From positions 1 to 62,569 of the forward strand of contig JAUWBI010000009.1 of NCBI GenBank assembly GCA_030601745.1: a stretch of 62,569 nt of DNA. Reading direction: 5' to 3'. The position numbers were made by a program, and so were the translations under genes. Source of the stretch: Phycisphaerae bacterium (lineage in GTDB: Bacteria > Planctomycetota > Phycisphaerae > Sedimentisphaerales > Anaerobacaceae). Below, piece by piece: positions 1 through 7,453 of the stretch (the first letter of the stretch is position 1; every line of letters begins with the position of its first letter). The notes under the pieces were generated by a model. That model was not told the origin of the DNA and did not search any database. It saw only the letters and a program-made list of their open reading frames with translations.

Positions 1-692
1 GCCGTCCCGCCCTTTGTAACGGGAAAGAATGCGTCAATAACACGCTGGCCGGTAACGAGGATTTTGTTTGGTACAAGGCGACCCTTTACCTGCCTGGCGT
101 TACGAACAGGCCATTTCTGCATCAGTTTTATTTCACTTTTCCGGCCGTCTTCAGCAGCCACAATCGCCACTGTTTCATCAACGGTGTAATCACCTTCTCC
201 TATTTTCTCTATCTTTCCTTTTACACCGGCCGGCACCATAATCCTGTGATTAACCAGCGAGCTCTCCTCGACCTCGCCTATTATGTCGCCCGGGCCAACC
301 TCTGCTCCGCTTTCAACGGTGGGCTTGAAGTGCCATTTCTTTTCTCTATCCAGGGCCGGCATTGCACTGCCCCTGCTCATAAATTCGCCTTCGGCCTCTG
401 CCAGTAAGGGCAAGGGCCTCTGGATGCCGTCGTAAATACTTTCAATCAGGCCCGGCCCTAATTCGACCGAGAGCGGCGCTTCTGTATCAACCACGGGTTC
501 GCCGGGGCCCAGACCTGTGGTCTCTTCATAGACCTGAATTGAGGCCAAATCGCCGCGTAATTCCACGATTTCGCCTATGATGTTCAATTTGCCGACGCGA
601 ACAACGTCATACATTCGCGCACCAGTCATACCTTCAGCCACAACAACAGGCCCTGCAACTTTGACTATCCTGCCCTCTTTTGTTTCACTCAT
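1..692 (-). CDS. ntpA: V-type ATP synthase subunit A (catalytic), N-terminal part, cut by window edge
   Basis: The reading frame starts at ATG 692-690, preceded by AAAGG eight bases upstream, and runs off the left edge after 230 codons. The start MSETKEGRIVKVAGPVVVA is the usual beta-barrel opening of the V/A-type catalytic A subunit, followed by GEIVELRGDLASIQVYEETTGL and the proline/glycine-rich stretch up to IYDGIQRPL. The Walker A loop should lie beyond the edge. Subunit A hydrolyses or makes ATP in the A3B3 head. It is the last gene visible of the H-I-K-E-C-F-A operon; B and D probably follow outside the window. A 245-bp spacer with a palindromic GC-rich element separates it from subunit F, longer than is usual inside this operon. 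Confidence 0.93.
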   Translation of the reverse strand, partial: MSETKEGRIVKVAGPVVVAEGMTGARMYDVVRVGKLNIIGEIVELRGDLASIQVYEETTGLGPGEPVVDTEAPLSVELGPGLIESIYDGIQRPLPLLAEAEGEFMSRGSAMPALDREKKWHFKPTVESGAEVGPGDIIGEVEESSLVNHRIMVPAGVKGKIEKIGEGDYTVDETVAIVAAEDGRKSEIKLMQKWPVRNARQVKGRLVPNKILVTGQRVIDAFFPVTKGGT

Positions 693-937
693 TATCAAAA
701 CCTTTTTTAGTTTTTAGCCACTGATTTGGGTTCCCGCAAAGCCCCCCGGTTTGCTTCGCAAGAAGCAGGGGGGCAAGCGGGGTCCCTCACAGATTATACG
801 AGCCATCCCCAAGCTGCGCTTGAGGCTGCCACACACCGCTCCCTTACGGTCGCGGCTCTGTTCTATGTGCAACTTGATTTTCTGATATCATGCTATTCTG
901 TGTCTCTCTGTGCTCTCTGTGGCCAATTATCCTTTTC
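693..937. repeat. Spacer between V-ATPase F and A with palindromic element
   Basis: No credible gene. Positions about 728-790 hold a GC-rich segment with inverted character (TTCCCGCAAAG... ...CAAGCGGGGTCC) resembling the CCCGC/GCGGG element at 6387-6399 and 56427-56444. The rest looks like degenerate sequence. Confidence 0.4.
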
Positions 938-1261
938 TTAGCTGTTTTGTAAAATATTTATACCCGTAGCCATCTTGAGCACTTTTCCAAGGGCCTGGGT
1001 CGCAAAGCCCTCGGATTCGGTGGTGAACGGCACAACCACAATACAAGGGGTCGGTAAATTCTCGCAAGCTGAAAAAACTTCATCAACCGCCGGGGCGATA
1101 TTTTCGGCAACTACTATAAGAGCGTACTTTCCAGCGATTATTTTCTCGGCACTTTCGGTAATATCACCGGCAGTCCGGCCTACCGAGTACGTATCTACTC
1201 CGAGTGCCGAGAACGGCATTACGAAATCAGTATCACCGATGACTGCAATTTTACCTTCCAT
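938..1261 (-). CDS. ntpG: V-type ATP synthase subunit F
   Basis: 107 residues, the normal size for subunit F, the small Rossmann-like protein of the central rotor stalk. The start MEGKIAVIGDTDFVMPFSAL matches the family opening (IAVIGD-x-D). The middle YALIVVAENIA and PCIVVVPFT correspond to its beta strands. The ATG is immediately preceded by heptanucleotide repeat DNA (1264-1300) rather than by a recognisable Shine-Dalgarno sequence, an arrangement also seen before subunit E and proS. It lies between an unrelated small membrane ORF and subunit A in the operon. Confidence 0.9.
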   Translation of the reverse strand: MEGKIAVIGDTDFVMPFSALGVDTYSVGRTAGDITESAEKIIAGKYALIVVAENIAPAVDEVFSACENLPTPCIVVVPFTTESEGFATQALGKVLKMATGINILQNS

Positions 1262-1263
1262 AA

Positions 1264-1300
1264 TTCGTATCTCGTATTTCGTATTGCGTATATCGTGTTG
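1264..1300. repeat. Heptanucleotide tandem repeat abutting subunit F start codon
   Basis: On the minus strand the repeat reads as 7-base units of the kind ACGCAAT/ACGAAAT/ACGAGAT running directly into the ATG of subunit F. The same family occurs at 3542-3576, 31113-31147, 40217-40262, 44699-44733, 46161-46202 and 57111-57143. Confidence 0.8.
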
Positions 1301-1362
1301 AGTTTGTCATTCTCTTGAAAGCGGGCACCGTCAAAACGTTACTGGAACTTGTTTGGTGAATA

Positions 1363-1644
1363 TTATTCCTCATGCTTTATCTTGCGTTTTCTCAAACGAT
1401 ACCACAATCGCCACTCGTAAAAGGTAACCAGCCATATGAAAAGGCATAATGCTATCGCAATTACAACGCTATATGGAATCAGATTTATCCATGCGAGCAA
1501 TGTCATCGAAAACGTTAGCAATATCGCCGAAATGGTGACCCAAGTAGCGATTCTTGTTTGTGGTCTATTATCCAAGTCGTGATACCACAAGTTGTATGTT
1601 AGCAAACGCATTAGCTTTTCATCAATGTTTCTCATAATGCTCAT
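1363..1644 (-). CDS. Small two-helix membrane protein of unknown function inside the V-ATPase operon
   Basis: 93 residues. The N-terminal part is soluble, with MRNIDEKLMRLLTYNLWYHD near the start. Two hydrophobic segments follow, about residues 35-54 (WVTISAILLTFSMTLLAWI) and 57-76 (VVIAIALCLFIWLVTFY), and the tail is very basic (RLWYRLRKRKIKHEE). This predicts an inner-membrane hairpin with a positive cytoplasmic tail. I recognise no family. It is transcribed with the V-ATPase genes between C and F, a position normally without a gene, with spacers of 72 and 101 bases. It could be an accessory or assembly factor, or simply an inserted gene; nothing in the sequence decides this. Confidence 0.6.
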   Translation of the reverse strand: MSIMRNIDEKLMRLLTYNLWYHDLDNRPQTRIATWVTISAILLTFSMTLLAWINLIPYSVVIAIALCLFIWLVTFYEWRLWYRLRKRKIKHEE

Positions 1645-1716
1645 TGCTTGTCCCTTTCGTTCAGCAAGATAGGGCTAACATCTTAAAACGGCTCCAGAGC
1701 GTTTGGGCGAAATAGC

Positions 1717-2784
1717 TCATCCGCCCAGACGGTCCAAAATAAGCTGCGTAGCGAGATTATTCTTTTTGGCGGTCAATATTAGTCTGACTGTGCGGATTTC
1801 ATTTTCCTTCATTAACAGAAAAGCAATAATCGGCTGAGGGCCGGCGGTAATCTGAATCGTTGATTTTAGAAAGCCGGTCAAGTGCTCGGTGCACTGCTGC
1901 TCAGCCCTTAAAAAAGATTTGTCCGACATTAAATAGTTGGCGCCTGTTTCAACAACCCGGTGGTAGGGCGTTACAAAAAACAACGGCCCAACCGCCTCAT
2001 AGCCGATGTCCAGCCCGTCTTTCAATCGTTCCAGCGCAATAAATCCGCCTTTCAAAAGAACATTACGCTGTTCGGATTCGGTGAACCCCGCCCCTGTTAG
2101 GGACGGGGTGAATTTGAGGCGAAGCATCGTGCGTATGTTCGTTAAATCAATCTGTATTCTGAAAAGTCCGAGCAGAAAGACGCTCTTTAACCGGCGTGCT
2201 TTTTTCAGATTATATTCGGCCTGGAGCCGGTCGATTGCGTAATCAATCCGGCGGATATCCTTATTTTGATAGTAGGCCAGAACCGCTTGCTCTACCGCCT
2301 CGGCCATATAATCAGGAAACAGGGCGTAATTCTCCTCCTCAAAGACTTGCTCAAATTGCTCAGGCGGGAAATTACCGTCGCTGCTGTAATCGGTTCCCAA
2401 CGGTTTCTCCGTCAGTGTTCGCCTGACTGCCAGCCGGAGATTTGCGAAATCATCGCGCGTTTTGAACAGCTCTACAATCGGCTTATCAATCATTAGCTCG
2501 GCAAAAAGCTCCCGCACTGCCGACCTTCGAAGGCGCAAAGTATCCTCCAACTCCGCAAAGTTCCTACCTGCTGACGGCAGGGCGTATTCGGTGGACGCTA
2601 ACAAATCGACGGCTGCCTCGAAATTTTCCGCGTTGGCCATATCCAGGAGGGCTGCCGGGCTTAGCATCTGCATCTCGAGCGCTCGTACCTGAGCCGTCTC
2701 AAAGGTATATCGCCAGTCGTCGCTGCCGATGGGCGGATACGTGTAGAAGTCGAGAATAGCTTGCTCAGACCTCGTATCTTCCAT
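1717..2784 (-). CDS. ntpC: V-type ATP synthase subunit C
   Basis: 355 residues, typical for the AC39 (d-type) subunit C that caps the membrane ring and docks the central stalk. Features seen are the alpha-helical repeats with RALEMQMLSPAALLDMANAE near the N-terminus, the internal duplication typical of the family, and IRTVRLILTAKKNNL close to the C-terminus (ENEIRTVRLI is a family landmark). Start ATG 2784. At 2084-2108 the coding sequence contains an 11-bp inverted repeat with one mismatch, translated as part of FTPSLTGAGFTESE. This looks like repeat DNA absorbed in frame. Confidence 0.88.
   Translation of the reverse strand: MEDTRSEQAILDFYTYPPIGSDDWRYTFETAQVRALEMQMLSPAALLDMANAENFEAAVDLLASTEYALPSAGRNFAELEDTLRLRRSAVRELFAELMIDKPIVELFKTRDDFANLRLAVRRTLTEKPLGTDYSSDGNFPPEQFEQVFEEENYALFPDYMAEAVEQAVLAYYQNKDIRRIDYAIDRLQAEYNLKKARRLKSVFLLGLFRIQIDLTNIRTMLRLKFTPSLTGAGFTESEQRNVLLKGGFIALERLKDGLDIGYEAVGPLFFVTPYHRVVETGANYLMSDKSFLRAEQQCTEHLTGFLKSTIQITAGPQPIIAFLLMKENEIRTVRLILTAKKNNLATQLILDRLGG
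2084..2108. repeat. GC-rich inverted repeat inside subunit C coding sequence
   Basis: ACCCCGCCCCT (2084-2094) pairs with AGGGACGGGGT (2098-2108), leaving a three-base loop and one mismatched position. It is read in frame as Pro/Gly-rich residues of subunit C. Confidence 0.6.
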
Positions 2785-2800
2785 ATTCTACTCTTGTATA

Positions 2801-2945
2801 AACTCGAATATCGAATTTCGAAATTCGAAACAAATTCAAATGACAAAAATTCAAAACTTGTACCTGCGAAAACAGGTCGCAGGAGTCCACATTACCAGTC
2901 ACATTTCTGGATTCCTGCTTGCGTAGGAATGACAAATCATTATAT
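2801..2945. repeat. Repeat-filled spacer between V-ATPase C and E
   Basis: 2801-2855 is an AT-rich run of 7-base-like units (TCGAATT/TCGAAAT/TTCAAAA). 2865-2886 contains CCTGCG...CGCAGG. 2909-2932 contains ATTCCT...AGGAAT, a hairpin resembling the widespread bacterial element with the core GGATTCCTGCTTGCG. No gene is seen here. Confidence 0.55.
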
Positions 2946-3539
2946 TTAGTTTTCAAACAGTTCTTTCGCTAATTCGATTTCCAGCTCCTTGCGTGCCTGG
3001 GCCAGCAATACGTCAAACGAAATATTATTTTTTATCCTGCCGCGTCTTAAAATGAAGCCACCTCCAAGATTCTGCCTTTCGTCGGCTAATCTTAAATTAC
3101 CCTTGTAGCCGGGCCCCAACTCGCGATTAATCTGCTTAATAAACTTCTGGTCAATTCGTGTTTCTTCATTGTCGATGATGACCTCTTCGTCGCCGGTTTC
3201 GACCGCTTCGAGCATCAGTTTGGTCATAAACTTGCAATATTCCTCATCCGGCAAATTTCGGAGCTGCTGTTGCGCCTGCGCAAAGACTTCATCAAGTATT
3301 TTTCTTTTCTCGCCTAAAAACTCTTTGGCAATATCCATTCTCCCTGCCGCTAAAAGATGCAGTTTTTTGTCTTTTGCGGCTTTTCTGGCGAGACTCTGTG
3401 TTTGCTTTTTATACTCATCCAGCTGCTCGGTGAGCTTGGCCTGCTCGGCAGCTTCTTTTTCGTCGGCCTGTTTTTTTATTTTCTCGGCCTCGGCTTTGGC
3501 GTCGGCCAATATCTTTTCTACTACCTGTTCAGCTTCCAT
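2946..3539 (-). CDS. ntpE: V-type ATP synthase subunit E (peripheral stalk)
   Basis: 197 residues from the ATG at 3539 (MEAEQVVEKILADAKAEAEK), the usual length and start for subunit E. The N-terminal half is a long charged coiled coil (AEAEKIKKQADEKEAAEQAK) that pairs with subunit H. The C-terminal half is globular and ends with the family-type GGFILRRGRIKNNISFD and ELEIELAKELFEN. The frame is open for 20 further codons upstream, but those codons are heptanucleotide repeat (peptide AIRNTRYEI), so the internal ATG is preferred. The stator E/H heterodimer joins the A3B3 head to subunit I. Confidence 0.9.
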   Translation of the reverse strand: MEAEQVVEKILADAKAEAEKIKKQADEKEAAEQAKLTEQLDEYKKQTQSLARKAAKDKKLHLLAAGRMDIAKEFLGEKRKILDEVFAQAQQQLRNLPDEEYCKFMTKLMLEAVETGDEEVIIDNEETRIDQKFIKQINRELGPGYKGNLRLADERQNLGGGFILRRGRIKNNISFDVLLAQARKELEIELAKELFEN

Positions 3540-3541
3540 AA

Positions 3542-3576
3542 TTTCGTATCTCGTATTTCGTATTGCGTATTGCGTT
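3542..3576. repeat. Heptanucleotide tandem repeat abutting subunit E start codon
   Basis: Units ACGCAAT, ACGAAAT and ACGAGAT (minus-strand reading) end two bases before the subunit E ATG. This is nearly the same sequence as the repeat in front of subunit F. Confidence 0.8.
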
Positions 3577-3583
3577 TCAGGTA

Positions 3584-4096
<513 letters not shown>

Positions 4097-6058
4097 CTAT
4101 TTTCCTATATAAATATGTTTGTACTTTTTGCTCAGCGGCTCAAAGGCTCTGCCGCCGCCGATGAAGAACTTCGGGAAGAACTCCGCGTATTGCAATCTCA
4201 AGGTATGAACAAAGGCCCCTAAAGCGTTTATAGCTATGTTAAATCCGTGTCCGCCAACAAGTACCAATATCATCGCTACAACACCTATGCCATAAGGTAT
4301 ATCGAGTACAAGGCCTGCCATAACATTTATTGCCATTGCCAGGCCTGCTGTAACCATACCAAGAGCCATCAATCTTATGTAACTTAGCACGTCCCCAACG
4401 TAAAATATTGTGCTAAAGAGGTTGTATGCTCCCATTCCGATTCGGCTGCCCCAACCGCCTTGTCTGTGGCTAAACAGCAGAATCACAGCCGCTGGAATAA
4501 TTGCCAGAATTCCGAAGAATTTGCCGATTTCAATTGGGAGCACCTCTACCTTGCTCGCTGCAAATATCGCAATCGAGTTGAGCATAACCAAGAGGGTAAA
4601 TTGGTCGCACAGTCCGGCTATATATTGCTTTCGTCTAAGGTTATGCACAAATGCAATCACCAGGCCGGCCATAATCTGCACATACCCCAGCGCCAGTGCC
4701 AGGCCAAAGAAGATCATTGGTTTCTCAAATGGGTCGAACAACATCATCTTCTCTCTAACCGGTTCCAACGCAGGTATAAAGTGCTCCTCTGCCGGCCCGA
4801 ACCATCCGCCGGTAAGTGCACCGGCTATGACTGTAACAGCTGAGCATATCCCAAGCATCCACATCAGCTTCTTGTCACCCTGCATTTTCTTTATAAAGAA
4901 AACCATCAGTGCAATAATAACAAGCCCGTAACCGGCGTCAGTCAGACACAGCGCAAAGAACAGCGCAAAGAACGGTGCCAGAAATACCGTCGGGTCAACA
5001 TCAAAATGCTTCGGCATACCATAAAGACGGGTTATCACCTCGAAAGGCCGGACGTAGTTCTTGTTCTCTATTTCAACCGGTACTTCTTCGTCTTCGGCCG
5101 GTTCGATTTTAGTCAAACTTGAGGCCCCAAAACGCGATACTATTTTCTCCAGGCGGGGGAAATCATTTTTTTTCACCCAGCCTTCTAAAAGAACGGTATG
5201 TTCCGTTGCCGGCGCGGCGCCTTTGGCCTGCTCTCTGTTCAATAGATTTTCATAATGGTCGTGAAGGATTTGCAGCTTGAGCAAATGTTTGGACAACAAC
5301 ACTGCCTTCTCATACCGGCCTTCTAATTGCCTTGTTGTCTCGTTCAACTTTCCGGTATGCTCACTTATTAATTCCGCTACGGTGCCGGTCATCGACTCGA
5401 AGCTGACCGGCTCAAACTCGGCTGAGCGCAACAATTTTTGCACCTCATTGATATTAAAATTCAGACAAACAATAAGGCAGGCGTATTTGTTATTAGCTAC
5501 TCCTATTTGCTGAATTGCTCCGCTGAGCTCGCTTAGCTTCTCTTCTACCTGCTCAAACTGCTGGCCTGGCAAGAGTCCCGTCAGACACGTTGTCTGCTGA
5601 AGCCGGCCAATCTCTTCTACAGGCGTCTGGAAAGCCGCCCACGGCCCAAGCTCCTCTAAGGTCCCGTCGAGGTTCTCACGTTCGGCTTTGAGTTTTTCTA
5701 TTGCTGCTTCGGTCTGCTCACACTGGTCAATAATCTTTAGAATTTCCCGGTCTGAAACGACCTTGTTATATGACTGCTCATCAACGACGGTGCGGGGTGA
5801 AAGAATGCTCGCAAGACCCTTTGTAGATTCGGCATAACCTTTGAGCAATGCGATACTTTTTGCCAGCCGGTTTAGCAACTCTTCAATGTCTTTTGGGCGC
5901 TGGCCTGCGGTGGCGAGCTCGGGTGAGTCCCTGCTGACCATCGCCTCTTCTGCGTTCAGTATCTGGCAAATACCTTCACGCTGCAACGCTTCCAGAAGCT
6001 CCGAAGCCTGCGTGCGATGGCTGACGATTATCACTTTTGCCATTTGAGCAATGGCCAT
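4097..6058 (-). CDS. ntpI: V-type ATP synthase subunit I (membrane stator, a-type)
   Basis: 653 residues, the usual length. The N-terminal ~320 residues are soluble with coiled coils (AAIEKLKAERENLDGTLEEL). From ~residue 340 there are seven or eight membrane helices, beginning PTVFLAPFFALFFALCLTDAGYG, a family hallmark. The segment GAFVHTLRLQYAEFFPKFF near the C-terminus carries the arginine that faces the K-ring glutamate in the ion half-channels. Start ATG 6058 lies two bases after the stop of subunit H, with GAGAGG upstream, so translation is probably coupled. It anchors the stator and forms the ion path with K. Confidence 0.93.
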   Translation of the reverse strand: MAIAQMAKVIIVSHRTQASELLEALQREGICQILNAEEAMVSRDSPELATAGQRPKDIEELLNRLAKSIALLKGYAESTKGLASILSPRTVVDEQSYNKVVSDREILKIIDQCEQTEAAIEKLKAERENLDGTLEELGPWAAFQTPVEEIGRLQQTTCLTGLLPGQQFEQVEEKLSELSGAIQQIGVANNKYACLIVCLNFNINEVQKLLRSAEFEPVSFESMTGTVAELISEHTGKLNETTRQLEGRYEKAVLLSKHLLKLQILHDHYENLLNREQAKGAAPATEHTVLLEGWVKKNDFPRLEKIVSRFGASSLTKIEPAEDEEVPVEIENKNYVRPFEVITRLYGMPKHFDVDPTVFLAPFFALFFALCLTDAGYGLVIIALMVFFIKKMQGDKKLMWMLGICSAVTVIAGALTGGWFGPAEEHFIPALEPVREKMMLFDPFEKPMIFFGLALALGYVQIMAGLVIAFVHNLRRKQYIAGLCDQFTLLVMLNSIAIFAASKVEVLPIEIGKFFGILAIIPAAVILLFSHRQGGWGSRIGMGAYNLFSTIFYVGDVLSYIRLMALGMVTAGLAMAINVMAGLVLDIPYGIGVVAMILVLVGGHGFNIAINALGAFVHTLRLQYAEFFPKFFIGGGRAFEPLSKKYKHIYIGK

Positions 6059-6060
6059 AG

Positions 6061-6366
6061 TTAGCCTCTCAAGTAATCCATTACCCTTGCTGCTGCCGGC
6101 GCCATTCTGTCGGCTGTTTTTTCGCGCAGTTGTTGACGCTGCTTTTCGGCTTGCGCTTTAAGCTTCTCAACTTCTGCAAGGCCTTGTGTTTGAGCTGCGG
6201 CAACGGCAGCTTCAACAGTTTTTTCCCTTTGTTGTTCGGCTTCTTCTGATGCTTTAAGCCGGCTTGTCCGCCCCTTTTCGGCTTGCTGGGCTGCCTGGGC
6301 TCTGGCCTGTTCGATAATCTCCCGGGCCTGTGTTTCGGCCTGCTTAATCCTTTTTATCAGTTCCAT
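6061..6366 (-). CDS. V-type ATP synthase subunit H/G-like coiled-coil stator protein
   Basis: 101 residues that are almost wholly charged coiled coil (REIIEQARAQAAQQAEKG, EVEKLKAQAEKQRQQLREK), ending in MAPAAARVMDYLRG. Length, composition and first position in the operon match archaeal AhaH / bacterial subunit G (ntpF), the partner of subunit E in the peripheral stalk. Start ATG 6366. The family diverges quickly, so the assignment rests on position and coiled-coil character as much as on sequence. Confidence 0.82.
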   Translation of the reverse strand: MELIKRIKQAETQAREIIEQARAQAAQQAEKGRTSRLKASEEAEQQREKTVEAAVAAAQTQGLAEVEKLKAQAEKQRQQLREKTADRMAPAAARVMDYLRG

Positions 6367-6386
6367 TCGCGTCCCTGCAATTGATT

Positions 6387-6399
6387 CCCGCGAAGCGGG
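6387..6399. repeat. CCCGC-GAA-GCGGG hairpin upstream of the V-ATPase operon
   Basis: Short perfect inverted repeat in the leader of subunit H. It is followed by the motif GTCAAAACG, which also occurs at about 1330 behind a GCGGG half. Confidence 0.5.
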
Positions 6400-6433
6400 G
6401 TCCCGTCAAAACGCCATTTCAAATGGCTGATAG

Positions 6434-6460
6434 ACTATATTATTATTCGGCAAATGACAA
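6434..6460 (-). promoter_or_regulatory. Possible promoter of the V-ATPase operon
   Basis: On the minus strand TTGTCA (6460-6455) and TATAGT (6439-6434) are 15 bases apart, about 70 bases upstream of subunit H. The spacing is short of the 17-base optimum, so this is tentative. Confidence 0.3.
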
Positions 6461-6485
6461 CAAATAGCCGAAAGAAATTTTTTGT

Positions 6486-7418
6486 TTATAAGAGTTTGTC
6501 AACCTTTACAACGAGTTTTTTTACGTGGGCGAGTGATTTTTTGAACTTTGCCAGTTCGGACTCGTTCAAATCGAGTTTGATGATTTTTTCGACGCCTTTT
6601 TTGCCGAGAACGACGGGGACGCCGACAAAGTATCCGCCGGCATCATATTCGCTGTCACAATAGGCACAGCAGGACATTACGGTTTTCTTATCTTTCAGGA
6701 TTGCTTCGGCCATCTTAACGACACCGGCGGCGGGGGCGTAATAGGCGCTGCAGCCGAGCAGATTTACTATTTCGATGCCGCCTTTTCGGGTGCGCTCGAT
6801 TAGCTCGGCGATTTTGTCTTCATCGAGCAGCTCGGTTACGGGTATTCCGCTGACGGAGGTGAATCTGGGCAGAGGTACCATATCGTCGCCGTGGCCGCCC
6901 ATTAAGACGCACTTTATATCCTCTACGCTTAGGCCAAGCTCGGATGCGAGGAAGTAGCTAAAGCGTGATGAGTCCAGGGCGCCGGCCATTCCCATTATCT
7001 TGTTTTTGGTGAAGCCTGTAACTTTGGCGGCGGCATAAACCATTGCATCGAGCGGGTTGCAGACAACAATGATGATGCTCTCGGGACAGTGTCTGGCTAT
7101 CTGCTCGCTGACATCTTTGACGATCTGGATGTTTTTTGTAAGGAGGTCGTCGCGGCTCATACCGGGGCCGCGAGGCACTCCGCTTGTTACGATGACGATA
7201 TTGCTGTCCGCGGTCTTTTCCCAGTCGCGGGTGCCGGAGATGACCGAATCGTAAAGCTGAACGGGGCCTGCGGCGGCGATATCAAGGGCTTTGCCTTCGG
7301 CGAGGCCTTCAATGATATCGAGCAGGACGATATCGCCGAGCTGTTTTGCTGCGGCGATGTGGGCGGTTGTCGCACCGACTTTGCCGGCACCGACTATTGT
7401 TATCTTGTCCCTTGCCAT
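6486..7418 (-). CDS. mdh: Malate dehydrogenase (LDH-like type)
   Basis: 310 residues from ATG 7418, preceded by AAGGAAA; a longer open frame to 7478 overlaps the GH127 gene and lacks a site. The NAD-binding Rossmann loop is GAGKVGATTA. The active-site loop GVPRGPGMSRDDLLTKN has the extra arginine that selects oxaloacetate over pyruvate. NPLDAMVYAA, GMAGALDSSRF and the catalytic-histidine motif GGHGDDMVPL all match the homotetrameric LDH-like malate dehydrogenases (MDH type 3). It interconverts malate and oxaloacetate in the cytoplasm. It lies 35 bases downstream of the GH127 gene on the same strand, probably by chance rather than for a shared pathway. Confidence 0.96.
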   Translation of the reverse strand: MARDKITIVGAGKVGATTAHIAAAKQLGDIVLLDIIEGLAEGKALDIAAAGPVQLYDSVISGTRDWEKTADSNIVIVTSGVPRGPGMSRDDLLTKNIQIVKDVSEQIARHCPESIIIVVCNPLDAMVYAAAKVTGFTKNKIMGMAGALDSSRFSYFLASELGLSVEDIKCVLMGGHGDDMVPLPRFTSVSGIPVTELLDEDKIAELIERTRKGGIEIVNLLGCSAYYAPAAGVVKMAEAILKDKKTVMSCCAYCDSEYDAGGYFVGVPVVLGKKGVEKIIKLDLNESELAKFKKSLAHVKKLVVKVDKLL

Positions 7419-7453
7419 GTGAGTTTCCTTAACGAAGCATCTCCGTTTCCTTA

